Of a stretch of DNA of 40,817 nt, positions 32,474-40,817 are shown piece after piece. Source of the stretch: Psychromonas ossibalaenae ATCC BAA-1528 (GTDB lineage Bacteria; Pseudomonadota; Gammaproteobacteria; Enterobacterales; Psychromonadaceae); the NCBI RefSeq assembly GCF_000381745.1, contig NZ_KB907010.1, forward strand, positions 1 to 40,817. Reading direction: 5' to 3'. Position numbers and translations under genes: made by a program. A model generated the notes under the pieces. The model made no database searches. It saw only the letters and a list, made by a program, of their open reading frames with translations, and was not told where the DNA came from. Within the stretch, counting starts at the first letter, position 1. Each line of letters starts with the position of its first letter.

Positions 32474-33748
32474 TTGAACGACATACCGACCAGTGCATTA
32501 CTGATAACACTTATTATCTTAATCGTTATCTCTGCTTATTTTTCAAGTTCAGAAACAAGTATGATGTCGCTAAACCGCTACCGCTTACGCCATCTTGCCA
32601 AGGATAATAATAAAGTTGCAATTCGGGTTGAGAAGCTGCTTAATCAACCGGATAAACTGATTGGTTTAATCTTAATCGGCAATAATCTGGTTAATATATT
32701 AGCCTCTGCACTAGCAACTATTCTAGGCCAGCGGCTATTTGGTGATGCCGGTATAGCCATTGCCACAGGTGTTTTAACTCTGGTCATTCTAATTTTTGCA
32801 GAAGTTACCCCAAAAACATTAGCTGTGCTGTACCCGGAAAAAATTGCTTTTCCAAGTTCACTTATTTTACGTCCGCTGCAGAAATTACTTAGCCCGCTAG
32901 TCTGGTTTATTAACGGAATATCCAACGGTTTATTACGTATTTTCGGTATCAGCGTCACACCGCAGAATGATAATGCACTTTCTAGCGATGAACTGCGCTC
33001 TGTAGTGCATGAAGCCGGCAGCATGATCCCCGCGCATCACCAGCAGATGCTTCTGAGCATCCTTGAGCTGGAAAAGGTCACCGTTGACGAGATAATGATC
33101 CCGCGTAATGAGATTGCTGCTATTGATATCAATCAGGACTGGGACACTATTCTCAAGCAGCTGAAACACCGTACTCATACTATGACCCTGCTTTATCGCG
33201 ATACCATTGATGACGCTATTGGTTTTGTACATGCGCGCGATTCTTTACTGATCCTATTAAAAGAAGATTTTACCAAAACAACACTGCTGCGCAGCGTCAG
33301 AGAATTATATTTCATCCCGGAAGGTACGCCGCTTAATACTCAGCTGGTTAAGTTCCAGAATAATAAAGAACGTATCGGTTTGGTGGTTGATGAATACGGT
33401 GATATCCAGGGCCTGGTAACGCTTGCAGATATTCTAGAAGAAATTGTCGGAGACTTTACCACTACCCGTGAGCCTCACAGCTCGCAGGAAATTCATAAAC
33501 AGCAGGATGACTCTTATATTATTGAGGGCAGTTTAGGCATTCGCGATATTAATAAAGAGATGGGCTGGACGCTGCCGACTGACGGACCACGTACATTAAA
33601 CGGGCTGATCCTGGAGCACCTTGAAGAGATCCCGACGGGAAAAATCAGCGCGCGGATCTGCGGCTATCCCATGGAGATTCTAGAAGTTGAAAATAACATG
33701 GTTAAGCTGGTGAAAGTCATACCACATCTGTTCACTGAAGAAAGCTGA
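32474..33748 (+). CDS. corB: CorB/YfjD-type HlyC/CorC family transporter
   Basis: The 424-residue inner-membrane protein has a DUF21 (CNNM) membrane domain (about 1-185). It starts with ISAYFSSSETSMMSLNRYRL and has GNNLVNILASALAT and FAEVTPKT motifs. A CBS pair (about 195-330) and a C-terminal CorC/HlyC domain (about 340-424) follow. Relatives take part in magnesium and cobalt efflux or Mg2+ homeostasis. The start is TTG, with a weak AAAGAGA before it. ypjD-corB-luxS-gshA order is Vibrio-like. A strong terminator follows. Confidence 0.9.
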   Translation: MNDIPTSALLITLIILIVISAYFSSSETSMMSLNRYRLRHLAKDNNKVAIRVEKLLNQPDKLIGLILIGNNLVNILASALATILGQRLFGDAGIAIATGVLTLVILIFAEVTPKTLAVLYPEKIAFPSSLILRPLQKLLSPLVWFINGISNGLLRIFGISVTPQNDNALSSDELRSVVHEAGSMIPAHHQQMLLSILELEKVTVDEIMIPRNEIAAIDINQDWDTILKQLKHRTHTMTLLYRDTIDDAIGFVHARDSLLILLKEDFTKTTLLRSVRELYFIPEGTPLNTQLVKFQNNKERIGLVVDEYGDIQGLVTLADILEEIVGDFTTTREPHSSQEIHKQQDDSYIIEGSLGIRDINKEMGWTLPTDGPRTLNGLILEHLEEIPTGKISARICGYPMEILEVENNMVKLVKVIPHLFTEES

Positions 33749-33764
33749 TTTAAGCGAAACCAAT

Positions 33765-33800
33765 AAAAAAGGCGCCCTCCGAACAGGAGAGCGCCTTTTT
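33765..33800. terminator. Bidirectional terminator between corB and luxS
   Basis: GGCGC-C-CTCC pairs with GGAG-A-GCGCC (33771-33795), flanked by six A on the left and five T on the right. It serves both convergent genes. Confidence 0.9.
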
Positions 33801-33823
33801 ATTTTATATGTACTACAAGCAGC

Positions 33824-34333
33824 TTAAAGCTGGCTTAACTGCTTTTCACTTAATGCAATATCTTCATTTTTATTAATGCCGATACCTGCATCAATAATGG
33901 CCTTAGCAATCTCTTTCGCTTCAGCTAAAGAGTGCATTGCATAAGTACCGCACTGGTATTCGTTTAGTTCCGGAATATCATTCTGCTCCTTAACTGCCAG
34001 CACATCGTTCATAGACGCTAACCAGGCAGCACTCACCTGTGCTTCAGTCGGCGTACCGATCAGGCTCATGTAAAAACCTGTGCGGCAGCCCATCGGAGAA
34101 ATATCGATAATTTCTACATGGTCACCGTTTAAATGGTCGCGCATAAAACCTGCATAAAGGTGCTCCAGTGTATGAATTCCTTTCTCAGAAAGAATATCTT
34201 TATTCGGTGCAGTAAAACGTAAATCAAACACAGTAATGGTATCTTTACCCGGTGTCTGCATGGTTTTTGCAATACGCACTGCAGGCGCATTCATAATGGT
34301 ATGGTCAACAGTAAAACTATCTAATAACGGCAT
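33824..34333 (-). CDS. luxS: S-ribosylhomocysteine lyase (AI-2 synthase)
   Basis: LuxS splits S-ribosylhomocysteine into homocysteine and DPD, the precursor of autoinducer-2, in the activated methyl cycle. The 169 residues are near E. coli LuxS (171). Metal ligands H54 and H58 (HTLEH) and C128 (YQCGT), and the catalytic C84 (MGCRTGFYM), are present. It is near gshA as in E. coli and Vibrio, but a transglycosylase gene stands between. Confidence 0.98.
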   Translation of the reverse strand: MPLLDSFTVDHTIMNAPAVRIAKTMQTPGKDTITVFDLRFTAPNKDILSEKGIHTLEHLYAGFMRDHLNGDHVEIIDISPMGCRTGFYMSLIGTPTEAQVSAAWLASMNDVLAVKEQNDIPELNEYQCGTYAMHSLAEAKEIAKAIIDAGIGINKNEDIALSEKQLSQL

Positions 34334-34362
34334 TTTCTTTCCTTTCTATAACGGGTTGTGGT

Positions 34363-34977
34363 TTAGGCAAAAAACAATCGCCATAACCAGCTTGAATCTA
34401 AATTTTCCTGACAGCCTCGTAACTGGGCTGCGTATTGTTTGGAACGACTATCTACTTTTCGAGAAACTTTAATCAGCCAGGGTTTCTTATTATAACTCTT
34501 CTTTTTATATCCCCCCCAGCCTTCATGATAATTAAGATACTGCGCATAGGCATCCCATTTGGAGACACCATTAATTTTCTGCGTTTTATTGGTAAACCAG
34601 CCCATAAAATCAATGGCATCGGCAAAGTCATCTCGATCCGCCCAGCTGTTGCCGGTTTCCCGCTTATAATCAGCCCAGGTCATGGTTTTTGCCTGTGCAT
34701 AACCGTAGGCGTCACTTGCCCGACCGATCGGAATAAACCAGAAGTACTGCATCGGCGGCGCTGCGTTATGTTTAAAACTGCTTTCCTGATACATCATTGC
34801 CAGCGGTACATGAATCGGCGTGCCCCACTGCTCTTTCATATCTTTAGAAGCATCATACCAGTCACGATGCTCATAAAATATTTCACAGATATTATCTGGA
34901 TTTTTTGGCGGAGGAGTAGCGCAAGCCGTTAATAATAGAGCGCTAAAAATAAATATTAAATTTTTTTTGATATTCAT
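34363..34977 (-). CDS. Lytic transglycosylase lipoprotein (SLT fold)
   Basis: The 204-residue protein has a lipoprotein signal peptide with lipobox LTAC (C19). The residue after the cysteine is Ala, not Asp, so outer-membrane sorting is expected. The body resembles an SLT lytic transglycosylase, which cleaves peptidoglycan to form anhydro-muropeptides. The likely catalytic glutamate is E65 in MYQESSFKH, followed by the YGYAQAKTMTW motif and later AQYLNYHEGWGGY. It is a compact one-domain type, not MltA-F of full length. It lies 29 bases upstream of luxS on the same strand, with hairpin repeats upstream. Confidence 0.87.
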   Translation of the reverse strand: MNIKKNLIFIFSALLLTACATPPPKNPDNICEIFYEHRDWYDASKDMKEQWGTPIHVPLAMMYQESSFKHNAAPPMQYFWFIPIGRASDAYGYAQAKTMTWADYKRETGNSWADRDDFADAIDFMGWFTNKTQKINGVSKWDAYAQYLNYHEGWGGYKKKSYNKKPWLIKVSRKVDSRSKQYAAQLRGCQENLDSSWLWRLFFA

Positions 34978-35043
34978 TGAACTTATTCCTGGTCACACTG
35001 ACTAATTGTTTGTAAACATTAGTAATAATATTTATAAAACCAG

Positions 35044-35133
35044 ACACGCTGTCTAACCACCAGTGTGATAGCAACCGCGTTGCCTAATCAACAGCGTTAG
35101 AAAAACCGTTGCCTAACCATCAACGTCGCATAG
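35044..35133. repeat. Three tandem imperfect hairpin repeats
   Basis: Three units of about 30 bases share the loop CTAACCA or CTAATCA (starting at 35053, 35084 and 35113), each flanked by arms that pair. The arms are ACGCTG..CAGTGT in unit 1, GCGTTG..CAGCG in unit 2 and CGTTG..CAACG in unit 3. Arm changes are partly compensatory, so the fold is kept better than the sequence. They lie between gshA and the transglycosylase gene. There are no spacers, so this is not a CRISPR array. Confidence 0.6.
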
Positions 35134-35153
35134 TTAAACATATTATATTCCTT

Positions 35154-35180
35154 CAAAAGCCTCTTTTTAAAGAGGCTTTT
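35154..35180 (-). terminator. Terminator after gshA
   Basis: GCCTCTTT (35159-35166), loop TT, AAAGAGGC (35169-35176). On the minus strand TTTT follows, beginning at 35158. A longer T-run lies on the plus strand, so it could stop both directions. The stem begins three bases from the gshA stop codon. Confidence 0.8.
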
Positions 35181-35182
35181 TT

Positions 35183-36763
35183 TTATTCTTTTTCTAAGTT
35201 AATAAAATACTGCTGCAGATATTGATCAAAACTCAGTGTATCTTCACTTTCAATTTTCTGCTGTTTTTGTAACGAATCTGATTTTTCCTGTTCAAAAAAG
35301 CTGTCTGACCAGACACGGTACCCCTGTGCAGTTAACTCATCTTTATAGTTTTTTGCCAGGCTCAATGCCAGCGGGCCGTTATCAGAGTCATTGCCGGTAA
35401 TCATTTCCAGAATACGCGCCGAGCTGGTCAGTTCAGGGCTGGCAAAACGCGGTGCAATGTGTGTTATAGCGGTCTGATAACGCGTACAGTTTCTATCCCC
35501 GTCTAATACAACGGCAAGTTCTTTAAGCTGTTCAGTAAGCCAGTTACCCCAGTCCGCAACACTCTGCTCGGTGCCGTCAATATCAAGTGTCAAACCAGGT
35601 TCACGCCCTTTGGTGACGATTTTATTGAGGTTGTCCGCAAACAATTTTGACTGTGTTTCGGATATTTCCGCAGAAGGTATAATGGCACACCAGGTCAGAA
35701 ACAGATCTAGAAAGTTAACCTGCTCTTCGGTGATCCCGACTTTAGAAAAAGGATTAACATCTAAAGAACGAATTTCAATATACTCAATACCCCGGGCATT
35801 CAATGCCTGTGACGGTGTTTCGTTTCCTTTCTGTACCCGTTTCGGACGGATTGATGCATACAGTTCATTTTCAATCTGCAGTATATTGCCATTCAACTGC
35901 TTGTAGGCGCCATTTTCTTTTATCCCTAATCCGCTGAATTCAGGGGCTTTTTGAGCTAAAGCATGACGAACAGAAACAAGGTAGTTATCAATACTGTTAT
36001 AACCGACATTAAGTGTAGACTGTGCGCTGCTGGTATACCCCAGATCACTTAAACGCAGCGAGGTCGCATAGGGCAGATAAATGGTGCCTTTACCCGATTT
36101 TTTAAATTCAAAATCGTTTTCTCTGCCCTGAATAAATGAACTGCATAAAGCAGGAGAAGCACCGAAAAGAAAAGGAATAACCCAGCCGTAACGGAAATAG
36201 TTACGCACAAGTCCTAAATAACCGCTGGACTGCGCATCTTTACCCGCCAAGTCAGAATTATGTATATCAGCCCAGACCGGCCAGAATGCCTGCGGCAGTG
36301 AAAAGTTATAATGCACTCCGGAGATAATCTGCATCATATTGCCGTAACGGTTTTTCAATCCCTGACGATAAGCTGTTTTCATCCGGCCTACATTTGAACT
36401 ACCGTACTGTGCTAATTCAACCTGCTCTTCATTCTGTACATAACAAGGCATGCTCATCGGCCACAATGATTCGTTATTTTCTAAATTTTTAGCCGCATAA
36501 TGGTGGATATCATTAAGGTAATCAAACAGCTGAGTGACATCTCTAGCAACCGGTGTAATAAATTCTAATAAGCTTTCCGCGAAATCGGTTGTAATAGAGC
36601 TATGACACAAAGCACTGCCGAAAGCGTAAGGGTGGCCTTTTTGTGAAAGTTTACCATCCGGATTAACACGTAGAGCTTCACGTTCTATACCACGACCAAA
36701 GCCGACCAGTGATTGTGGTTTTTGACCTATAACAGTCATACGTTGTTTAAAATCGAGAGACAA
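35183..36763 (-). CDS. gshA: Glutamate-cysteine ligase
   Basis: GshA joins glutamate and cysteine in the first step of glutathione synthesis. The 526 residues match the gammaproteobacterial type (E. coli 518). Family motifs include GFGRGIEREALRVNPDG (22-38), ITTDFAESLLEFITP, GVHYNFS and IEIRSLDVNPFS. The start at 36763 is TTG with AAGGG upstream; an ATG eight codons later (MTVIGQ) is an alternative that loses little. It belongs to the gshA-luxS-corB-ypjD-ffh neighbourhood. Confidence 0.97.
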   Translation of the reverse strand: MSLDFKQRMTVIGQKPQSLVGFGRGIEREALRVNPDGKLSQKGHPYAFGSALCHSSITTDFAESLLEFITPVARDVTQLFDYLNDIHHYAAKNLENNESLWPMSMPCYVQNEEQVELAQYGSSNVGRMKTAYRQGLKNRYGNMMQIISGVHYNFSLPQAFWPVWADIHNSDLAGKDAQSSGYLGLVRNYFRYGWVIPFLFGASPALCSSFIQGRENDFEFKKSGKGTIYLPYATSLRLSDLGYTSSAQSTLNVGYNSIDNYLVSVRHALAQKAPEFSGLGIKENGAYKQLNGNILQIENELYASIRPKRVQKGNETPSQALNARGIEYIEIRSLDVNPFSKVGITEEQVNFLDLFLTWCAIIPSAEISETQSKLFADNLNKIVTKGREPGLTLDIDGTEQSVADWGNWLTEQLKELAVVLDGDRNCTRYQTAITHIAPRFASPELTSSARILEMITGNDSDNGPLALSLAKNYKDELTAQGYRVWSDSFFEQEKSDSLQKQQKIESEDTLSFDQYLQQYFINLEKE

Positions 36764-36921
36764 GAGCAGACCCTTTGAAGTTACGAAAAGAGCTAGCAGA
36801 GTACCTTAAAAAAGACACTGTTTACAAGCTTTAACTATTTTATAACAAGTGACTAAGATAACTAATTCCTCAGCTCTTGAAGTTGATTTTCACGAGAAAA
36901 ACCAGACAGATAAGTTATGCT

Positions 36922-36949
36922 AAAAAAAAGGCCGCTTAAATAAGCGGCC
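36922..36949 (-). terminator. Rho-independent terminator of oadGAB
   Basis: GGCCGCTTA and TAAGCGGCC form a 9-bp stem with loop AA (36930-36949). Eight T follow on the minus strand (36929-36922). It lies 21 bases past the oadB stop. Confidence 0.93.
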
Positions 36950-36970
36950 TATAAAATAAAACACCCGGTT

Positions 36971-38101
36971 TTAACCAACTAATGCCAGCAGGACACCGGC
37001 GGCAACCGCGCTGCCGAGTACACCGGCAACGTTTGGTCCCATCGCATGCATCAACAGGAAGTTATGCGGATTAGCTTCCAGCCCCACTTTATTAGCCACG
37101 CGTGCGGCCATAGGTACAGCAGAAACACCAGCAGCACCAATTAGAGGGTTAATAGGGCTCTTCGAAAAACGTCCCATAATCTTAGCCATAATAACACCGG
37201 ATGCAGTACCGATTGAGAAGGCAATTGCTCCTAACACCAGAATTCCTAAGGTTTCAATGTTTAAAAACTTATCTGCCGATAATTTAGAACCGACGCCTAA
37301 CCCTAAGAAGATAGTCACGATATTAATAAGCTCGTTTTGCGCGGTTGAACTTAAGCGCTCAACAACACCACACTCGCGCATCAGATTACCGAGGCAGAAC
37401 ATACCAACCAGCGGTGTCGCTGCCGGTAAAAACAGAATCGTCAGCAGCAGTACAGCAAGCGGGAAAATAATCTTTTCCTTTTTACTTACCGGGCGCAACT
37501 GTTCCATCTTTATACCCCGTTCTTCTTTTGTGGTTAACGCACGCATAATCGGCGGCTGAATAATTGGTACCAGCGCCATATATGAGTAGGCGGCAACCGC
37601 AATAGCCCCCAGTAAATCAGGCGCAAGTTTTGACGCTAAGAAGATAGCTGTCGGCCCGTCTGCCCCGCCAATGATTGCAATTGCAGACGCATCCTGCAGA
37701 CTGAATTCAAAACCAGGAACCAGGTTAAGCAAAATAGCCCCGAACAGCGTTGCAAAAATACCAAATTGAGCAGCCGCGCCTAAAAACAGTACTTTAGGAT
37801 TCGCGATTAACGCACCAAAGTCAGTTAAAGCCCCCACTCCCATAAAGATAATTAACGGAAAAACCCCCGTTTCAATACCAACATGGTAAATGTAATAAAG
37901 CATACCGCCTTCATCATTAAAACCAGCATTAGGAATATTCGCTAAAATAGCGCCAAAACCAATCGGTAATAATAATAGAGGTTCGAATTTACGTGCAATT
38001 GCCAGGTATAATAATAAACAACCAACGGCAATCATCACCAGATCAGGCAGTCCAAAATTAGCGATGCCTGTATCCATCCAAAGTTTTGTTAATCCATTCA
38101 C
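36971..38101 (-). CDS. oadB: Oxaloacetate decarboxylase Na+ pump, beta subunit
   Basis: OadB is the membrane subunit that decarboxylates carboxybiotin and pumps Na+ outward. The 376-residue protein is hydrophobic, with about ten segments. It contains the key motif [18 protein letters not shown], whose Asp is the Na+- and proton-linked residue of this family, and a late [19 protein letters not shown] segment. The start is GTG, 12 bases after the oadA stop, with AGGAAACAGAG upstream. The related glutaconyl- and methylmalonyl-CoA decarboxylase beta chains are similar, but the alpha subunit decides for oxaloacetate. Confidence 0.95.
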   Translation of the reverse strand: MNGLTKLWMDTGIANFGLPDLVMIAVGCLLLYLAIARKFEPLLLLPIGFGAILANIPNAGFNDEGGMLYYIYHVGIETGVFPLIIFMGVGALTDFGALIANPKVLFLGAAAQFGIFATLFGAILLNLVPGFEFSLQDASAIAIIGGADGPTAIFLASKLAPDLLGAIAVAAYSYMALVPIIQPPIMRALTTKEERGIKMEQLRPVSKKEKIIFPLAVLLLTILFLPAATPLVGMFCLGNLMRECGVVERLSSTAQNELINIVTIFLGLGVGSKLSADKFLNIETLGILVLGAIAFSIGTASGVIMAKIMGRFSKSPINPLIGAAGVSAVPMAARVANKVGLEANPHNFLLMHAMGPNVAGVLGSAVAAGVLLALVG

Positions 38102-38113
38102 TTCTCTGTTTCC

Positions 38114-39907
38114 TTACCCGATTACAAACAGGGCTTCACCCACAGCGACTGAATCGCCTTCTTTAACCCGAACAGCCAGTACAGCACCAGATTTAGTCGC
38201 GCGGATTTCAGTTTCCATCTTCATCGCTTCCATCACCAGCAGTACATCACCTTCGCTAACCTGCTCACCTTCATTGACCAGTACTTTAAAAATGTTACCC
38301 GCCAGCGGTGCCGGAAGATCTTCACCTTCAGCATCAGAGGTGGCCGCCACGGTTGCGGAAACTGCAGCGACAGGCGCAGCAGAAGCCGGTGTTATGCCGG
38401 ATATACTGCCTTCAGGGCCAACCTGAACATTAAACAGCTGACCGTCAACAGCCACAGAATAGCTTTCTACATTACCTTTTTTAGGGGCAGGCGCAGCAGT
38501 CGCCGGCTTAAGATCATCTGCACTTGGTACAGGTTCAAAAGCATCCGGATTATCACGGTTTTCTAGGAATTTAAGGCCTATTTCCGGGAATAAAGCATAA
38601 ATCAGCGCATCATCAATCTCCTGCTCAGCGAGTTTAATGCCTTTCTCAGCTGCAACTTTTTTAAGCTCAGCAGCAATCTTATCCATTTCCGGTGCGATAT
38701 TATCAGCAGGACGGCAGGTAATTGCACTACCGCCGTCTAGTACTTTAGCCTGCAGCTGTTCATTCACAGGAGCAGGAGCAGCACCGTATTCACCTTTTAA
38801 CACACCGGCAGTTTCTTTAGTGATGTTTTTGTAACGCTCACCCATTAATACATTAATAACCGCCTGCGTACCGACAATCTGCGAAGTGGGGGTAACCAGT
38901 GGAATATAACCAAGATCTGCACGTACACGCGGTATTTCTTCTAATACATCATCCATCTTATCTGCTGCACCCTGCTGTTTCAGCTGGCTTTCCATATTGG
39001 TCAGCATGCCGCCCGGCACCTGTGCGATAAGAATACGCGGATCCACACCTTTTAATTCACCTTCAAATTTTACATATTTTTTGCGAACGTCACGGAAATA
39101 TGAAGAAATTTCGGCTAATTGAGGTAATTCAAGCCCTGTATCACGTTCAGTGCCTTCGACAATCGACACTAAAGTTTCTGTTGGTGAATGGCCGTAAGTC
39201 ATGCTCATTGAAGAAATTGCAGTATCAACAATATCAATACCCGCATCAATCGCTTTCTGCTGTGTTGCTACACTCAAACCGGTCGTTGCATGGCAGTGCA
39301 GTGCCAGAGGGATATCGGTAGCAGCTTTAATTTTTGTGATCAGCTCTTCTGCCGCATAAGGTTTTAATAGACCCGCCATATCTTTGATACAGATAGAGTG
39401 CGAGCCCATATCTTCCAGGCGTTTTGCCATATCAACCCAGCCGTCGATAGAGTGAACCGAGCTGGTAGTGTAAGAAATAGTACCTTGTGCATGAGCACCG
39501 ACTTTAACGGCAGATTTAATTGCAGTTTCAAAGTTCCGTACATCATTCATAGCATCAAAAATACGGAATACATCAACACCATTAGTGTGCGCACGCTCAA
39601 CGAATTTTTCTACAACATCATCAGCATAATGGCGGTAACCCAGCAGGTTTTGACCGCGTAATAACATCTGCTGCGGTGTATTCGGCATAGCAGCTTTTAA
39701 AGCACGGATACGATCCCACGGATCTTCACCCAGGTAACGAATACATGAATCAAACGTTGCACCGCCCCAGGTCTCTAAAGACCAGTAGCCGATCTTATCA
39801 AGTTTCTCTGCAATCGGCAGCATATCGTCGATACGCATACGTGTTGCAAATAATGATTGGTGCGCGTCGCGTAATACTACTTCTGTAATTGCGAGAGGCT
39901 TAGACAT
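38114..39907 (-). CDS. oadA: Oxaloacetate decarboxylase alpha subunit (biotin carboxyltransferase)
   Basis: OadA moves the carboxyl group of oxaloacetate to its own biotin, yielding pyruvate. The 597-residue form from the ATG at 39907 starts with [20 protein letters not shown], the conserved family beginning; AAGGAG lies upstream, so an ATG 11 codons earlier is less likely. The carboxyltransferase domain has D14, [11 protein letters not shown] with the carboxylated lysine, and the metal site [16 protein letters not shown] domain follows, then an Ala/Pro-rich linker (about 475-525) and a biotinyl domain with MEAMKM, biotin on about K563. Gene order oadG-oadA-oadB is standard. Confidence 0.96.
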   Translation of the reverse strand: MSKPLAITEVVLRDAHQSLFATRMRIDDMLPIAEKLDKIGYWSLETWGGATFDSCIRYLGEDPWDRIRALKAAMPNTPQQMLLRGQNLLGYRHYADDVVEKFVERAHTNGVDVFRIFDAMNDVRNFETAIKSAVKVGAHAQGTISYTTSSVHSIDGWVDMAKRLEDMGSHSICIKDMAGLLKPYAAEELITKIKAATDIPLALHCHATTGLSVATQQKAIDAGIDIVDTAISSMSMTYGHSPTETLVSIVEGTERDTGLELPQLAEISSYFRDVRKKYVKFEGELKGVDPRILIAQVPGGMLTNMESQLKQQGAADKMDDVLEEIPRVRADLGYIPLVTPTSQIVGTQAVINVLMGERYKNITKETAGVLKGEYGAAPAPVNEQLQAKVLDGGSAITCRPADNIAPEMDKIAAELKKVAAEKGIKLAEQEIDDALIYALFPEIGLKFLENRDNPDAFEPVPSADDLKPATAAPAPKKGNVESYSVAVDGQLFNVQVGPEGSISGITPASAAPVAAVSATVAATSDAEGEDLPAPLAGNIFKVLVNEGEQVSEGDVLLVMEAMKMETEIRATKSGAVLAVRVKEGDSVAVGEALFVIG

Positions 39908-39939
39908 ATTCACTTGCTCCTTCATTAGTTCTTTCCCCA

Positions 39940-40200
39940 TTATGCTGCTTCAGTTTTACGATACTGCTGCACAGCACTGGTAATAGCGGCGATTAATTTT
40001 GGATTGATTTCTGACTCAGACGAGACAGTTGAGGTTTGCTTTCGCAGGACCGCGCTTTTTTTAACAGCGGGTACATCAGCAGGTATAAATTTAGCCATCA
40101 GGTTGACAGCAATCATTAATAAACCCAAAAACAAAAATACAAAGGTCATTCCTAACCCGAGTAGTGTTAATGCTCTAAATAATGACTCAGTAACATCCAT
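39940..40200 (-). CDS. oadG: Oxaloacetate decarboxylase gamma subunit
   Basis: OadG is the small membrane subunit that assembles the pump and binds Zn2+. The 86 residues have one N-terminal membrane helix (about 12-34), a soluble tail and a C-terminal end [12 protein letters not shown]. Short sequence and low conservation are normal. It leads the operon, with AAGGAT before the ATG and oadA 32 bases downstream. Confidence 0.93.
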   Translation of the reverse strand: MDVTESLFRALTLLGLGMTFVFLFLGLLMIAVNLMAKFIPADVPAVKKSAVLRKQTSTVSSESEINPKLIAAITSAVQQYRKTEAA

Positions 40201-40740
40201 ACTTTGTTATCCTTTTTACATTCAGCTAATTTTGCCTGCCCATAACACATCAAATTGAATAAATATTCACTAACAATATAAGTTCAACGCATGATAAACG
40301 CTTATTTAATAAACCTCTTCATTACTTGATACCAGGTTAAGGCACCACAAACATGCATTAACCACTTCACAATTCCTTTAGATACAGGGTTAAAATTAAT
40401 TAAATGACGCTTCTAAGGGACTAATATTGTACTGGTTTTTGCATAAAATTAAAAGCAGGGTAAGATCTCAGTTTGAATGCTCAAAATACCTGCAATAACA
40501 GATAGTTTTTCAAACAGTGAAGCAGTGCACAAAAAAACACAGAACAGGGGAATTTACCGGGCTAACAAAGCGGTTGAAAGTGACTAATTAAGCAGAATCG
40601 ATGCAGAAAAACGGATGTGACAATTTATTCTAAAATAGTAATTTTTTATTCACTTGTGATTTATTTTACCTGCACAAAAATATTTATGGTATAGATAAAT
40701 AAAGGCAGATAGAAAACAGAAATAAAAAACAGGGGGAAAA
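40201..40740. other. 540-base region without genes upstream of oadG
   Basis: I see no credible coding frame, strong hairpin or repeat here. It is AT-rich. It should contain the oadGAB promoter and the 3' flank of tRNA-Arg. A TTGTGAT at about 40655 and a TGTGACA at about 40617 are lone CRP-like half-sites without a matching second half. Confidence 0.5.
40260..40287 (-). promoter_or_regulatory. Possible promoter of oadGAB
   Basis: On the minus strand TTGAAC (40287-40282) lies 16 bases from TATTTA (40265-40260). It would start transcription about 50 bases before oadG. Matches are moderate and the region is AT-rich, so chance is possible. Confidence 0.35.
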
Positions 40741-40817
40741 TGGTGCGGGTGAAGGGATTCGAACCCCTGACCGCCTGGTTCGTAGCCAGGTACTCTATCC
40801 AGCTGAGCTACACCCGC
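40741..40817 (-). tRNA. tRNA-Arg (anticodon ACG)
   Basis: On the minus strand this is a complete 77-nt tRNA with encoded CCA. The acceptor strands GCGGGTG and CACCCGC pair perfectly. The D arm reads AGCTCAGCTGGATAGAGT, the anticodon loop is CTACGAA in a CCTGG/CCAGG stem, and the T arm has GGTTCGAATCC. The ACG anticodon would be edited to ICG to read CGU, CGC and CGA. Its first base is the last base of the window, so any upstream tRNAs or promoter lie outside. Confidence 0.97.

Noticed and set aside
34435-34932. 165-codon plus-strand frame opposite the transglycosylase lipoprotein gene
   Set aside because: It has no recognisable domain, and the opposite strand carries a clear lipobox and catalytic motifs.
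35044-35133. CRISPR array
   Set aside because: There are only three units, repeats are imperfect, no unique spacers lie between them, and no cas gene is present.
38064-38426. Ser/Thr/Ala-rich plus-strand frame opposite the oadA end
   Set aside because: It mirrors the Ala/Pro-rich linker and biotinyl domain of OadA.
40600-40680. CRP sites upstream of oadGAB
   Set aside because: Only half-sites (TGTGA) are present, without a paired TCACA at the right distance.

Overview
This is a chromosomal window from a marine-type gammaproteobacterium, probably near Psychromonas or the Vibrionales/Alteromonadales. That placement is inferred from gene content and order, not from a database match. Three blocks are old gammaproteobacterial neighbourhoods: tRNA-Gly/orn with divergent rsgA-psd; parE-yqiA-cpdA-nudF with divergent tolC; and ffh-rpsP-rimM-trmD-rplS with divergent ypjD, corB, luxS and gshA (a Vibrio-like order). 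A Na+-pumping oxaloacetate decarboxylase (oadGAB) also fits a marine lifestyle. I see no transposase, integrase, phage gene or CRISPR array.

Layout. 1-5.7 kb: tRNA-Gly(GCC) with its own stable-RNA-type promoter, orn (-), a 59-nt stem-loop, then rsgA-psd-ilvA-K+ channel (+). 5.7-14.7 kb: a vitamin B12 (corrinoid) island. It has a consensus promoter, a cobalamin riboswitch, a btuB-like receptor, a BtuF/BtuC/BtuD-type ABC transporter, CbiZ adenosylcobinamide amidohydrolase with a long C-terminal extension, and a private ExbB-ExbD-TonB energiser. An HD-GYP protein follows at 14.8-16.1 kb. 16.1-22.7 kb: parE, yqiA, cpdA, nudF (-), then tolC and a nitroreductase (+). 22.7-26.8 kb: hldE (-), an orphan histidine kinase with degenerate receiver and cyclic-nucleotide domains (+), and ybaN (-). 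26.8-30.5 kb: rplS, trmD, rimM, rpsP and ffh (-). 30.7-36.8 kb: ypjD and corB (+), with endA, luxS, a lytic transglycosylase lipoprotein and gshA (-). 37-40.2 kb: oadB, oadA and oadG (-). A 540-base stretch without genes leads to tRNA-Arg(ACG) at the right edge.

How the genes work together. The B12 island looks like one route for capturing and remodelling corrinoids. The outer-membrane receptor would be powered by the locus's own ExbBD-TonB. The ABC transporter would carry the corrinoid across the inner membrane, and CbiZ would remove the lower-ligand arm so that an incomplete or wrong cobamide can be rebuilt. The riboswitch would shut off at least btuB when cobamide is plentiful. The other blocks are housekeeping: translation and ribosome maturation, protein targeting, DNA topology, LPS heptose supply, glutathione synthesis, the methyl cycle/AI-2, and Na+ bioenergetics.

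Best candidates for something new: the complete riboswitch-to-TonB corrinoid module with its extended CbiZ; the 59-nt stem-loop between orn and rsgA; the tandem hairpin repeats upstream of the transglycosylase gene; an apparent one-base frameshift in the endA signal peptide; and a sensor kinase whose receiver and cNMP domains have both lost their key residues.
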